DNA of 64,000 bases from Pseudofabraea citricarpa (Eukaryota; Ascomycota; Leotiomycetes; Helotiales; Dermateaceae), in contig JAPWGK010000011.1 in NCBI GenBank assembly GCA_029641185.1, positions 1,116,001 to 1,180,000 of the forward strand, given 5' to 3'. Numbering within the stretch: position 1 is the first letter of the stretch; the number at the start of each line of letters is the position of its first letter. A program made the position numbers and the translations under genes. Under the pieces are notes generated by a model. The model was not told where the DNA came from. It saw nothing but the letters and a program-made list of their open reading frames with translations, and did not search any database. Shown here piece by piece: positions 11,181-23,729 of the stretch.

Positions 11181-13667
11181 CATAACCCAGTTCAAATTAT
11201 ACCAGCCAACAAAGCAACCAATCTGTGGAGATATAGAGTCCAGATGAGCCATATCCCACACCAACAATCAGAGCAGTCAGGGGAGTAGTAGCAAGCTGCT
11301 CTGAAGAATAACAGCTGGAGGAACAAATCGGAATCGGAGAAAGATATTCGCGAGAGTTTTCAGCAGCTAGTAGGTATATATGACAACAAGAATCAACATG
11401 ACAACAAAATATATTTCTCTTCTACTTTTCGAACTAAGAAAAAGCAGAACCAAACAACCTACCTAGCAGGATGAGGAATTACAAAACATATACTACGTCT
11501 TCATCGAACGGCACAGAGGCTAGTCCGGAGGCTGGTGCAGAGGTTGGTCCTAAAGCCGCACAATGATTAGAAAGTATCAGACAGAGGATGAGGACGACCT
11601 TTTTGTATGTCTTTGTTGCCCGTATTCGCTCGATTGTTTGTTGTGTCCTTCTTTGTTGCGTAGCCCTTTGATCTCGTCGAATTATTTAATTGATTCGTGC
11701 TATGGGGTCTTCAAAGGAGGAGGATCCGCTGTGCCCGAATAGGCTTTCAGCAACCAGTTTAAATATACTATTTGAACCAACATACCTAGCAATCCTATAT
11801 GTGCATGCAGTTTCGTAACTATTCACAAGATTAACATATGCGCAAAGACTCTAAGCCACCTAAATTTCAGCCCTGAAAGAAAATGAATTGACTCGTTCTG
11901 TTTTAGCTTCCACCCTTTCGTACATGATATGCGAAGGGAAATTTGATGACAATCGCTTGACGTCAAGTATTCGCTGCCGTGCAACGCATGAAACAGAATC
12001 TTGAGAGAGGAGATCCGATCCATGTCGACATAGGATAGAACTTATGAAGCTGAAGCTATTCAGATGAACGTTGAGGCGGTGACACCTGTCACGTCAGGAC
12101 GATTCAGCTCCAAACTGGCTGAACGAAAAAAAGGTTTCAAGAAAGGACGACATTTTGCGCCGAGGTTCCCTCGGGTCCCGCAAGCGCGAAATGCTGCTCA
12201 TCTCGCGATACGCGACCGACAGACCCCCCGTGTTTAAGCTTTTCATTGACTGTCACCCTGTTCGATTTCTCCAGAAATTCTTCAGCCCTCCATTCATAAC
12301 CCTCGCAGGCATGCCGACCCGTATTGAACTTAACGGCACAGGCAACAGTTACTAAATGTGTCGAGGCTGTGAAGAATTAAGACTCTCTCCATGCTGTACC
12401 GTTCATTTCGAAAAATTGTGAGCCGCGGCGGGCACGCCCTCTAGTGCTGAACCCATGTACCATACTTCTCGTGCAGCCGGGAGAATGGCCATACTTTCTC
12501 GACCCCGTTGCGGTCTGTCACTCGAAAACTGGTCCAACATGAACCGCACCGCCTCAGCATGAGATCACCCGTTTCATACTGTGAACAAAGCGACAGAAGA
12601 GACAGGTTTTGGCGACCGTCTGTGCTGCCAGATGTTTCGCACTCTCAAGTACCGACCGACTCTGGATCGACTCAGGGTGAGATGTTTGACCAGGTAGTTT
12701 TGACTCGTTCTTTGTTTTGCGGTTTTCCTGTTTGCGTATTTTTAGGGAGATGAGCAACTTGGCCAGAATACTCCGTACGGGGCATAGCGGTTAATATTGC
12801 TTGACGGGCCTAGCTGGGGGGTCGACGAACTCAAGACAAGCCGCCATCCCAGAGCCGATCGACAGGCACGACCAGCGCCGGCCACGGAATCCAGCCCTGC
12901 AGCAGGTTAGTCAGCGCTCGGCAGGATCTGGCCAGGGTTGAGGGCCCAGGATCCCGAAAATCATCATCAGGTCCAAAGTAGACAGCCGGCGCTGTATACG
13001 GGGTCGGCGTCAGACGGGGCTGATGGGTGAGCGAGCTTCCCTATCGCGCGTCTTGGGTGGTATTCAGCCAGATCCAGCGAGAGGGTGCGGGTGCAGCGCA
13101 GCGTCGGCGGGTGATTGTGCAAATGAAGGACATGCGATGCGATGTTCTGGATGTCTGTGGACCAAGAGAACCAAGGCGACCCAGATGACCACCACCATGT
13201 CTGTTTGGATATTCACGTTTCCGTGCGACCAGAGCTGACTCGATTGCCAAGACGATGAAGACCCTCCCCCTCAGCACGCCGGGAACAATCCATCTCCACC
13301 ACACATGTATGGTCGGCGGGCCATCGTCTCAGCACTCCTCGGGGGCCGCCACCACCACGAGAAGGGGGCTATTGAATGGCGACGATGATGACGAGATTAG
13401 GTGATGCGTGATACGTGATGTGTAAACCGGAGGAGCAGTGCATGAGGTGGACTGGCGAGAGTGAGATTGCGATGGCATATTGCAATGATGCTAAGGAGAA
13501 GCCATGGCGTGAAGAATGCTGCCTCCTATTGCCCCTAGATGATATGATGATATGATGCTCATGCTGCCCTTGGATGTGTCGTCGGGAAGATCATATGTGC
13601 TCGTATGGAGAAGGAAGGGAAGGAAGGCTGGGCTAGAAAGTGAGTTCGACAACGGTTTGTTCTCCTG

Positions 13668-13701
13668 TTCTGGTGCTGGTGCTGGTGCTGGTGCTGGTGC
13701 G
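13668..13701. repeat. (GGTGCT)n hexanucleotide repeat
   Basis: Five to six copies of GGTGCT in noncoding, G+C-rich DNA. Confidence 0.75.
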
Positions 13702-14077
13702 GTAGCCAGATGGGTTCAGGTTCAGGCTTGTAGGGTACAGTACGAAGTCCAAAGTGTAGGGGAAATGCCTCATAGTGGAGCGAGTTAAGGAGACCGAAGC
13801 AGACAAGCTCAGAAGCCCGACACCTTTAAAGATTCTCAATTGTGGGGAGTCTGGCCGTGGTGCCGGGCTGCGGCCAATCAGAGGGGGGGCAGTGCATTGA
13901 TTTTCTCATGCCCTGGAATGTCATCTTTCTCGCCTGTGTCGCCTGTGTCGGGGGGGGGAAGGGGGGGTTCGATCCACTAAAATATCCATGCTCCCGTACT
14001 GTACAGTGCAGTTTACAGTGGGTGCAGCGCTGTGCAGTACAGTAGCTGCATGTCACTCCGCCATCCCCGTTGCTACA

Positions 14078-14109
14078 GCACAGCACAGCACAGCACAGCA
14101 CCACAGCAC
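14078..14109. repeat. (CACAG)n pentanucleotide repeat
   Basis: CACAG is repeated about five times, with variant copies on both sides, about 550 bp before the membrane-protein start codon. Confidence 0.75.
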
Positions 14110-14400
14110 AATACGGACTCAGTACCCTACACTACACTACAGGATTCACCCCCCCCGAGCCCTGGAGCCTGAAGCTTGAGCTGCTTGACCCGCAAAGCTT
14201 TGTCCCCCCCCTCCCCTCCCTTCCCCCCAAGCTGGTACCCAGCCTGGTAAGTACAGCCAGCGCAGTGCAGTTAATGGCAGCCTGGTTTGGTACAGTACTG
14301 AATAGTGAGTAGCCGCTGCCCATCCCATCCATGCCATGCCTTGTCCGGCAAAAGGTTAAAGCATCATAGTCCCCCGCAACCAACTGCTTTTGTACTGACG

Positions 14401-14657
14401 ATCTCGCTCTCTTCTCTTCTTCATCTTCTGCCGCTTTCATCATTACGCCTCTCTCTTCCTCCCTCTCTCCCTCCCTCTCTCTCTCCTTCTCACTCTCTCT
14501 ACGACACAACAACAAAGAAGGTCAAATCCTACAAGAGCGACCTCATCCTCGCACTCAACCAGAGAAGAACCACCTCTTCCTGCTCTCGACAGCAGATACC
14601 GGAGTCTGGAAACCACCATCTATCCAGATTGGGTCACTACCCGGCTCACCTCTCAAG
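14401..14657 (+). promoter_or_regulatory. CT-rich leader upstream of membrane-protein gene
   Basis: A dense pyrimidine tract (TCTCTCTTCCTCCCTCTCTCC and similar, about 14401-14510) precedes the next start codon by roughly 150 bp. Filamentous fungi often carry such tracts next to transcription starts of well-expressed genes, so this is probably the promoter and 5' leader. No defined operator can be named. Confidence 0.45.
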
Positions 14658-15624
14658 ATGAAGCCGACATCTCCCCTCTCGCTGCTGGTGTTCTTGCAGT
14701 TGACTGCTGGAGTCCGCGCAGCTCCAATTCCTCTCCAGAGTGACTGTCTACATTATGCCTCATGCGACCCGGCACTGCAAGAGCTCCTGACAGAAATCGC
14801 CCTCAGCACCAAGGGCCATTCTCCGCCGCCCTCCAGACCTCTCTCTGACCCTCACTTTCCCTCGCATCAATTGGATAATGGACTCCCACGAGCGACCCCC
14901 TTGCATCCCGCACTACCATCGCATCCCTCGCCCGAGGATGCTTTCAATAATGCGCCTATCACTCCACCATCGGCAATCTCGCCCCATAAAGCACTCTCTG
15001 CAAAAGTCCCTCTGCAATCATCATATCTCCTCTCTCTGAGTTCGTCTACGCATGCGAATCTAGCTGCAAAGCCTACTTCGGCGCTACCATCCCTTCGAGA
15101 GGAGGATACCCGGAGATACTGGGAGGCCATATTGCGCGGCGATAAAGTGACCGTGGAAGAGCAAGACAACAAGATGATTGAGTCGATGAGAGCTCCCAAG
15201 TGTTCCCATCTCGGCATGTTCGCCAGCATGGAGCACACCACCGTTGGCTGGAAGGCTACCAAGGCGCGGGAATACAGCGATTTGCTCGTGGTCGGAATTG
15301 TCGTCTTGTTCTTGTTCGCAGTCATTATGGTCGAGGCAGTGGAGAAAATCGGGGACCTGTAAGTTGATATCTATGTTCGAGACGAAAAGCAGTCACTAAT
15401 AAATCTCTAGACGTCACGCGGTTTTCGGTTCTTCCAGAGGCGCCATCAGACTCGACGACGAAGAAGCTCTTTTCATTGTCAAGAAACCATTCTACCTCCA
15501 GCCTGCACCCAAGACTCGGTACAAGATTCGAGCGATGCACGACCGGAAGACATCAAGCTATTCAGACAACGAGACGGATGTGTCGAGCTTCAAATATGAC
15601 AGCGATGCCAACGAGAAGCAATGA
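14658..15624 (+). CDS. Secretory single-span membrane protein, 304 aa, two exons
   Basis: The N-terminus (MKPTSPLSLLVFLQLTAGVRA) is a classic signal peptide with likely cleavage before APIP. The next 180 residues are Ser/Pro-rich and probably outside the membrane, with two early cysteines (DCLHYASC). A conserved-looking segment (EDTRRYWEAILRGDK, then HTTVGWKATKAREYSDLL) leads into one hydrophobic helix, VVGIVVLFLFAVIMV (about residues 215-230). An intron at 15359-15410 (GTAAGTTG...CTAATAAATCTCTAG) removes the stop that would otherwise follow and adds an acidic and basic tail of about 70 residues facing the cytosol. The layout is type I. I recall similar unnamed proteins in filamentous ascomycetes but no function. 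The convergent neighbour is a secreted adhesin. Confidence 0.75.
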
Positions 15625-17606
15625 CAGTTAGAGAGACGTTTTCCTTTGTTCACATTTTTGTTTTGTTTCGTGGGCGGGTGTTCAGGTTGGGATTCTTCTA
15701 TTACGCAGGGACGGGCATGGGGATGGGGATGGGATCGGGGAAGGACGAAAGGTGTTCAGGCTTCGAATAATAATGAAGAGGATTGGAGATACCACCACGA
15801 GCGTAGCCGTACTTGCAATAGCCAGCGCATAGGCACAGGCATAGGCTTTTTAGAAATAGACGAGGATCGAATAATACATGATTACTCTATTTTACCCGTC
15901 CCTCCTCGATTATCTCGTCTCAACATCGTCAATCAATTATTGGAAAAACCACTGTTTGGGAAGTTCTCTCCTTCCCCAGCACACGATCCTAAGAATGTAC
16001 AGCAGATACTCTTAACGATCCTTCTATGATGTCTACCTGGGCAGGTCAGCATGAAAGCGAACACGCCGGCGCCAGCGCCAGCGACGGCGACGACGTCGGA
16101 AGCAGCACAGCGCCGAAAGGGCGCGTCGTGGCATGGCATGCCATGTCGTGTGCATCAAGCGGGCGGAATCCGGAAAGCAGCGAGGGCGCACAGAGCAGGC
16201 GGAGGGCAGAGAGCAGGTGTAGGATCAAATACAAAGATCAGAACAATCGAGAGGTACGGTACGGTACCAGAGACCAGGCCAGGCCAGGCCAGACTCCTGT
16301 ACTCAGCATTCGGTTCGGTAATTCAGACGTCTCTACCGGGCTGGGCTGGGCTGAGCTGAGCTGAGCTGAGTGGCATCCGGTGGTTTGTTGGGTGTGTTGG
16401 AACTTGGGTGGTTTGCGCGCAGTGCTCGGTTCACCCCGCGGCCAGCGAGCGGCTCCTTCAGGATTTTGATTTGATTTCTTTTTCTTTTTCTTTCCTGGCG
16501 GGAAGGGGGACGGGGGAGGGGGGATGCCGAGATACACACTTCGATCGTCTGATTCTGGGAGGTGAAGGAAGAAACGGCGAGGAAGGTACGAGATACGTAC
16601 GTACCGTTCTTTCTTTCTCGGCAGGTGATGTTTTGATGTTTCGCTGGAAATATACTGTTATTACCACGCGCGTGCCGAAGGACCCTACGTACGTGCTATA
16701 TGCTACCTCATGCTATGCCTACCTACGCTAAGGTCTTGTGATCTTTTTTAGGGTTGTAAGGAACCAGCTAAGGTTTTATGTTTTGTGTTTTTCCCTTTCG
16801 TGTTCTTTTGTTCTTAGCTGGTCATGCATGGGATGGGGTAGGTTTTTTCTCGAACGTCTCCTCGGGATGCGTCGCCTTCGTGCACCGAACCGTGGCCCGT
16901 CGGTTAAATTTAAGGGGGTGAGGGGGAAAGGGGGAGGGGGGAATTAGCCGATCTGGTGAGATGGGATGGGATGGGGTCGGATGGGATGCGGCATGGGGTA
17001 CGGTATGTACGGTAGGGTCAGATGAGATGGCGTTACATTCGAGGGATTGATGTGAGGCTGGGAGGTACGTACGTACGTCGGCGCCTAGGTATTTTTGCAT
17101 GTATTTGTTTGTTACTGGGGAGATGGAGATGGCGGTGGCTTTCTCATGCACGATTCTTTTTTGGACTTCATCTCGTGGCGCTGCCTGCTTGGATTAGCTC
17201 TTGGATTATTTTTGGTCTTCTTATGCGTGCGTGTGGGCTGCAGATTCGGCGCCCTGTGGGAATAGCTGCATTTGGTAGTCTGTGGTCTGTGGTCTGTGGT
17301 CTGTGAGCCACGAGCACTGCGGAGGCGTTTTTATTAGCCTTGAGCTTGTACTGGGCGGCTGGGTTGGCGTGGCTGTCACGATGTGTCAATTTTGTGTTCA
17401 CGATTAGGCTGTAGAGGGAGGAGATATTTTTGTCATTGGCTTCTTGGATTCTGCAGCCTCTGTGTTTGCAGAGGAGCGGAAAAGAGCGACGAAAGGAAAC
17501 AAGCCTGTGGAGTCTTTTGAAAGAGCGAAAAGAAAACCCGGAGCTGGAAAAAGAGCTCAGGAGCCCAGCCACAGAATCTCCACCGCTGTTACCATACTCA
17601 ACCACC
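15625..17606. other. Intergenic between convergent genes, short repeats
   Basis: No gene is supported. The stretch has many short tandem runs: GGCCA near 16275, GCTGA near 16350, GTAC near 16595 and 17065, and GGGAT near 16960. Both flanking genes end here, so it should hold their 3' ends; I see no clear shared terminator. Confidence 0.4.
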
Positions 17607-19090
17607 TCAGACCTCATTCCCAAAAGGTGCCACGAATCCCGGTGCCGCTGTACCATCGCAGGACTTAGATACCAGGTACTGGCTATCGGCCGTCTGCGAG
17701 ACCAACGTCGTGCTATCGGGGCCCGTGATGGTCAATCGAAGGTACGAGCCACCCTGCGCATTAGCATACACGATTCTGATGGGCAGGTATTGGCCCTTCG
17801 TCAACGTGACCTTCTTCATTGCGGGACCAGGGCTATAATACGAGATCACAGTGAGAGCGTTGTTTCTCGTCCAGCCCTGTAAGGCTCCCTGGCCAGTCCA
17901 GAGACATGCAATGTCATCAGCCTGGTTCAGCGAGATGGTATAGATGCCCGTCTGTGGTGCATAAAAATATCCACGGTGGTTAATGGTCAGGAATCCCAGG
18001 TGTGAAGTGGGTGTGTTATATATGGTTGCTGCACCTTCAGAGGTTCCTTCAAAGCCTCCGATACGCTTGCTGAGACCTTGCGCTTCGGGTGCGAGAGTCT
18101 TGATATATGTCGGGTCGTATGTACTGTAAGTCTGATCGTTATTGCGGTTCGATGCGCTCAAAGTATAGAAGGCGAATTCCAATCCGCCATTGTTGCAGCT
18201 CGCATCGGGCGTGGCTGCTGCTTCTAATATCGTACTCGTGGTTGTGGTGACTGTTAGCGTCTCGGAAATGTCGATGGTTGCTGTGTTGGTCGCTATGATT
18301 ACTTCAGTCGAGATGGATGTTGCCGTGGCAGCAAGTGTTTGTGTAGCTGTATTTGTTTGAGAGACTGTCACTGTCACGCGCGTCGTTGGTGCTGAGACTG
18401 TAGTCGTAGAGGAGATGGCGCCGATACATGAGCATGCTGATGAGTACTTGGCTACTCCTGAGCAGGCGGACGCGTAGGCGGGAACGAGTGATGGCACGGC
18501 GGTTACTTGACGACCAAGTATGCCATTTTGATCCTGGAAGATGAAAGGGACCGAGACGGTGGTGGTGGCGGTTTGGGTCACTGTATCTGTCTCGGAGACG
18601 GTGGTCGATAGCGTAGTGGTAGTCGAAGTCCTGAGATGGTGTGAGATCGGTTGGTCGCTTACTTTTGTGGTGAAGTAGAATGTGACTTACGTAGTTTGAA
18701 GCGTGGTAGTGGTAGTAATAGATGCGGTGGCACTAACTGATACCGTAACCGTGTCTGTTGAGGTACTTTGAACCCATTTTAGTTCTTTTCTGTGTCGGAT
18801 CTTCGAAGTGGCTGGCTTACATGGTTGCCGGTGTGACAGTCCTCAAGAAGAAAGATGCACAATCTGCACTGGCAGATGCGGGTCCAGGCTTCTGACTACT
18901 TGCTAAGACCTTGATTGTGTTAGTTTGAAATGTTCTGATTCAAGATTTGTTCGAAGAAAAATAAGGAAGAATAAGCACTTACAGCTCGAAGACAGTTATT
19001 CGCATCGCACTTATTCGATGCTGGTGTACTCAACACAGGCTGGAAAAACAAGCTGTAAGCAACAGCTGTTGAAAGAATGTTTATACGCAT
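17607..19090 (-). CDS. Secreted GLEYA-domain adhesin-like protein, 431 aa, four exons
   Basis: Introns at 18910-18982, 18766-18820 and 18631-18690 all have GTAAG donors and AG acceptors and give one frame. The protein begins with a signal peptide (MRINILSTAVAYSLFFQPVLS), then a Cys-containing segment and a long Thr/Ser/Val-rich stalk (residues about 80-225) likely to be O-glycosylated. The C-terminal part from about residue 240 opens with GLEFAFYTLS, the motif that names the GLEYA lectin-like adhesin domain of fungal cell walls. It continues with typical strands (HRGYFYAPQTGIYTIS, DIACLWTG, YLPIRIVYANAQGG). There is no hydrophobic C-terminal tail, so no GPI anchor is predicted and the protein may be released or bound noncovalently. 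The expected role is sugar binding at the cell surface. Confidence 0.85.
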
Positions 19091-20361
19091 GATGAGGGAG
19101 TGTGGTGTAATGACTGACTGATATTGAGAAAGCTTTTAAAGGATGTAAAGAATGTGAAAAAGGAAAGATGATGCTGCTGATAACGGAGCAATTTACTGAG
19201 AATGTCTATATCCTTATATCTGTTGAATTGGTATATCTTTAGCAGTTTGAATTTCAGCTGAATAAGATACAAGTTAGGCGTTCTGAGCTTGTGGCAAGGT
19301 GGACCACACGTTGTGGTTCGAATGTCAGCTGAATATCAGCTGAGTCTTGGCCAAATGAGAGATAAGTTACACATTCCTAATATTTGGTATATTGGCTACA
19401 CATGTGGATCTGATAGTGAGAAGAAGATGGATTTTAATAGAGTGAAACCAAGACTGTAATTTAACAATTTCTATCAGCTAGAACTTTTAAAAACGGGCCA
19501 GATTATTTGCAGCCGCTCAAGCGACGGCTGAGAAATTCAGTCTTATCATAATCCCTCAAGTAAGCTTGTTTTCCTAGTGGGGCATCATAAATCTGTGTGA
19601 AATGTAAGAGTTGCAACTTACTGTGGTCGTATAATTACTTGCGGATTTTGAACAAGGACTTTTACACTTCATAAAATTTGAGTACATAGCTTAACTCAAT
19701 ACAATCTATGTTCATTTCCACCGACTCTCTAAAGTATCTTGACCCTTGAAAACACGAGTCGTCAAGATTTGAGGCGTTAGATTTCCCTCTTAGTTCGCGC
19801 TCTTGTGATAAATTCGGACAGGTTTAAGCGACTTGGTGGCTTGTGGAAATCGTACGGGGAAACTTAACACTCGCCGTTTCTACCCGTTGTCATACTATCC
19901 GATCGAGAGATTTCAAGACGTAAAATAAACTCCGGATTTGGATTCTGTTCCTAGATTTGCAGCATATAGTTAGGTGATTAATGTTTCATCCCGAATTCGT
20001 TAGTTTGGGAAAGTGTCAATAGCAGCATTAAGCGAGTGCTTGGGTTTACTTAACGTAGCGGTCTGTTTTTCGTCTGCCTGCTGTGCTAATTTAACTCAAG
20101 GAGTTTAAAATATAAGCAACTCAGTTACATGATCCCTCCTTTAAATATCTTACTATTCATCAAATACTCGACGTCAAGTTTGGATTTACCACGCGTGTAG
20201 TCAACACGTGATTTGCACATATCTGGGTCCCGCTTATTCGACTTATGCTGATTGAATTTCCTCAATTATATAGTTTGGATATAATATGATTGTCGAACGC
20301 CTAGAATATACCTGAAATGAAGAACCCAGCATTGTGTTCCTGAATTAGACTTCAAATCCCA
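19091..20361. other. Intergenic, A+T-rich
   Basis: The right part of the adhesin promoter is here. Further on the DNA is A+T-rich, with no coding frame or family match that I can support. Confidence 0.4.
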
Positions 20362-21490
20362 TTGCTGCCTAAACATTTTAAGCAATTTTGGGAAAATAAA
20401 TATCCTAATACACCTATCTTCTTGAATTCATTCTTGCCCGGTTTATCTGTTACCATCATCTGCAATGGAAAGCGCATCATTGTGGACTTCCTACCCGCTG
20501 TGTCCTTGGACGGCACAATAGAGGGACGTCTGGTCGCACGTTATGAGGCGGCTTCTCTTGAGGAAGATGAGGGTGAGATGGATGCTGCCCGGCAGGAAAT
20601 TGACGAACTTATTTGTACCATTGGAAAGCCTATCTTCGCACTCCTTGCACCGCCTGTTGCCACTGGTTTATGGAGGAAACTCGGGAATCTGCACACTCTT
20701 CTTTATCCGGAAACCATTTTCTTGCGCTTTGCTACCATCAATGGAAAACCGGAGATTTTGAGGAAAGGTCATGACTCTTACCTCGTGCAAAATTATCATG
20801 ATCCTCATATACTTCAGATTGCGAACGACTTATAATTACCCAGATTTTAATCGACTGGTATTCAAGTCTTGGAGAACATTTAGTATCAGGAGGAAATTAC
20901 TCGAATGTTGGTGGATGGACAGTAGAGATTATGCAAGAGTGGAAAGCCTTTCAACCGATAAGCAGTAACACGAGAAGCTGATTATCTTTGGAAAATTGCA
21001 TGTTCTAAACACGCTTCGTTTGCTCGAACACCAAGATTGACGGGGATTGTCATATCAGCTGACGATGGGCAAAGTATTGGGATTCTGGAAGAGTAGATAC
21101 CAACTGATCTGGAGGATCTGTCTACATTACAAAATATAGATACTGCTACGATTGACCTTTCACAGAGGAAGAAAGGGGCATTTCAGGTTCGAGAGATGGT
21201 TGATTTGATACATGAGATTGATGTTATATGGGGGGATGGTAAGCTGCATAATGTTTTTGTCCATAAGGATACAGACGATGCCTGGCTCAACGAGTTTTGA
21301 GGTGGCTGGACAGATTGCAACATTGAAAGGCGACGAACAAGCTTTTGGAAGAACTATAGAATTTGGTAGTTTTAGATGGAATATTCTTCTTTGGCAACCC
21401 AAACCCAAAGGCGTATATTCGCTAAACAACATTTGTCCAAGGAAAAGACTTTTTTACCTATTACCAGCTGTCGCTTCAGAAGTTGCACTC
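20362..21490 (+). pseudogene. Decayed fungal kinase-like gene
   Basis: The first 157 codons are open. They match the N-terminal part of a fungal kinase-like family I recognise by its layout: a charged GEMDAARQEIDELI helix, then LYPETIFLRFATINGKPEIL. After the stop at 20835 the related sequence continues but is broken. Going on, AVTREADYLWKIA is followed by TGIVISADDGQSIGILEE, then a stop, IPTDLEDLSTLQNIDT, and VREMVDLIHEIDVIWGDGKLHNVFV. The last is the catalytic loop region, with the Asp and Asn kept. The metal-binding loop reads NEF, stop, GGW where DFGGGW is expected, and a frameshift follows before GDEQAFGRTIEF. Several in-frame stops plus a frameshift rule out a working kinase. RIP-like or ordinary decay could have caused this. 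Confidence 0.8.
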
Positions 21491-21505
21491 CAACCTAGCA
21501 CCTAG

Positions 21506-23333
21506 AAGACCAACTGGCCAAAATCTACCTTAAAAGAATTCATTCACTTACTCAAGTTGTAACTCGCAGTCTGGCTTATTTTAAAGGATAACCTCTTCTT
21601 ATTCTTTTACCCCTCAAATAGAACAGGTTCTATCATAGCTTTGGCCATTACCCTTCAGTTGTTGAGTTCCAGGCTACTATGTTGATAAGATTCGCCGCCA
21701 TAGATATTAAAGAAAGAGGATCTAGAAAATTAGTTTTCCTATTCGCTAAGCTTGCTAATTCGACTTTCTTGTTCGTCTCCTCCGAATTGCTAAAGCATCC
21801 TCGTTAAATTAAGTTTTCCTGCTTCCTTCTACTTTCTATCTAGTAAGAATGAAACGAATAGACATCTGGACTGATAGACTGTGCATACCTGGCATGTATA
21901 ACATCCTTCACTAGCTATCACAACTATAAAGTAGCAACAGAAGAAGGCAATGACGACGATAATACTCTGTTGTATATCTGTCTCACTGACTCTTCTCTGA
22001 TAAATCTGGCATACCTGAAGAAATATGCTTTAGCATATCATGTCTATTGTATTTGAGCTATAGGTTTTGAGTGGACGATTTATTGCCTTTTCTATCATGA
22101 AAGGTTGTATTTCTCGTTTCCGATGCCCTTGGTATACGTATCTCCATCCTTTCTCATCGTCAGGAATCAGGATACTACCTCCATCCTCCTGCTTTGTTCA
22201 ATTTGACATTCAATTTCTTCACGCGCCACTTCATAAGCCAGCAAAGAGCAGCATTGCAACCACAGCAAAATAGGATTAACTCATAACCCAGTCTAAAGAA
22301 GGCTCTTATTATATTAGGAAAACAACAGCCTGAAAAAAATCACTGATCTAAGTAACACATTTGCTGATGGCTATAATAACGGCTTTCTTACTTCTGCGGG
22401 CCGGAAGTAAAGCCGTCTTCTAGGAGAACTGCAAACTCAACCAAGAATAGGTACCGAGTACTAGAAGAATCACACCAAAATAACATGCTCCCACATTCCA
22501 AGACGAGGTCAAAATAGCTGTTCTCACAGCATGTGTGATAGTTGGGATGACAATATTGTAATATTGTTCGCGGAATTGGTTAACTGAATTTGCTAGAGCA
22601 CATAAAACACCAATACACTATGATATACTGAAGAGCTTAGACAAGATATGTTTCAACATCGCCGAATCCGAAGGTTTTTATAATCTACCGAACCATATTC
22701 TGTTTTTTTACCGCATTTATTAACCAACTTACTTATGGATAGAAGTTATTGGAACTTTGTGCATTTAAAACTGAGATATGAATACACTTTCTCCAACTAC
22801 CTTAAAATTCCTAACATAATTCGTACCTTATCGCAAGTATACCTGCTTTCATGTGTGATATGGCGTGTGATCGCCCATTGTCGATTCGACGTCCTCCCTA
22901 CTTGACTTTATATGCAACTCATGTTTGCACGTTGCCAGGTGAAACTATGACTAATAATACTCTCAATGAGCTATCTGACTTAAACGCTATATCTTCTCAT
23001 TCTTTTCTTTTGGATTTAAGTAATTAATACTAATTATGGGCATGGTATAGCTTCAAGTATTGAAATGGAGGCAATGATTAACAATTCTATGGCTGAAAGT
23101 CATCCTCAGTCACCTACTACCATTATGGACCAGCAAAAGATGGCCAAAAACATGACAGATGGGGGTTTCATCGATCGGTATCGAGATCAATCATGAGTAT
23201 AACAAATTATCCGTCAAGGAATCCTCCATTTTTGTACGAATACTTAGTCGCATTTTGAAAATCACCAAAAAATCTTTAATTTACGAAAGACGATCATCTT
23301 AGCAATCATCCATGACATGAATATTATTCAATC
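21506..23333. other. Intergenic, A+T-rich, possible repeat relics
   Basis: No gene is supported. The DNA is A+T-rich and may contain old repeat fragments. A hairpin-forming inverted repeat is listed separately. Confidence 0.35.
22379..22415. repeat. Short inverted repeat able to form a hairpin
   Basis: ACGGCTTTCTTACTTC is followed, after a 9-base loop (TGCGGGCCG), by GAAGTAAAGCCGT. The arms pair over about 13 bases with a small bulge. The G+C-rich loop stands out in an A+T-rich setting. It could be part of an old element end; no gene lies next to it. Confidence 0.55.
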
Positions 23334-23584
23334 TGCATTTCAGCCATAGTTGGAACAAAAGCCATGCCGATTCACTCTCCCGTTAGTACTTATGCACACC
23401 CAACTCTATATAAGAGTATTATGCATTTACTGTTTTTTATGTGATTGAGTTAAGAATTGTATTCAGGAACGAGGGATCATAGTTATTCCCAGACCATGGA
23501 TGCTAGCTACCTACTCAACATAGGATACATTGGCTGTAGAAGGTTCTATGCAATATCAGGTGGGTTATAGTGCTATAACTGTCA
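23334..23584. repeat. Left LTR-like direct repeat
   Basis: It aligns with the repeat at 25435-25690. Example segments are CTCTATATAAGAGTATTATG here against CTCTAGATAGGAGTACTGTG there. Differences are mostly C/T and A/G, with A and T more often in this copy, as expected if it took more RIP-type change. Confidence 0.6.
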
Positions 23585-23729
23585 ACTTTTATAAGTTGAA
23601 GGGGTTCCTTACTCCATTCCGTTCTCTGAATAGCTTCGTCTCTTCAGTCTCTCTCATCCCAGCCTTTCGTGATGAAATCTAATTGGTCCGTGTCAATCCA
23701 TTACCGTAGCGCCTAGAATGATTGGCCCT

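Larger units (their letters stand above)
7659..14400. other. Long gene-poor stretch with low-complexity DNA
   Basis: I find no gene in almost 7 kb. The left third (to about 9.1 kb) is A+T-rich. The middle (9.1-11.7 kb) has CA runs and a G homopolymer. The right part (11.7-14.4 kb) is richer in G+C with many short direct repeats and G or C runs. Open frames here are short, mutually overlapping and repetitive in composition. The right part may include distal regulatory DNA for the membrane-protein gene downstream. Confidence 0.4.

Noticed and set aside
13960..13995. GGGTTCGATCC, resembling a tRNA B-box
   Set aside because: No A-box or cloverleaf can be formed upstream; the run of Gs makes a chance match likely.
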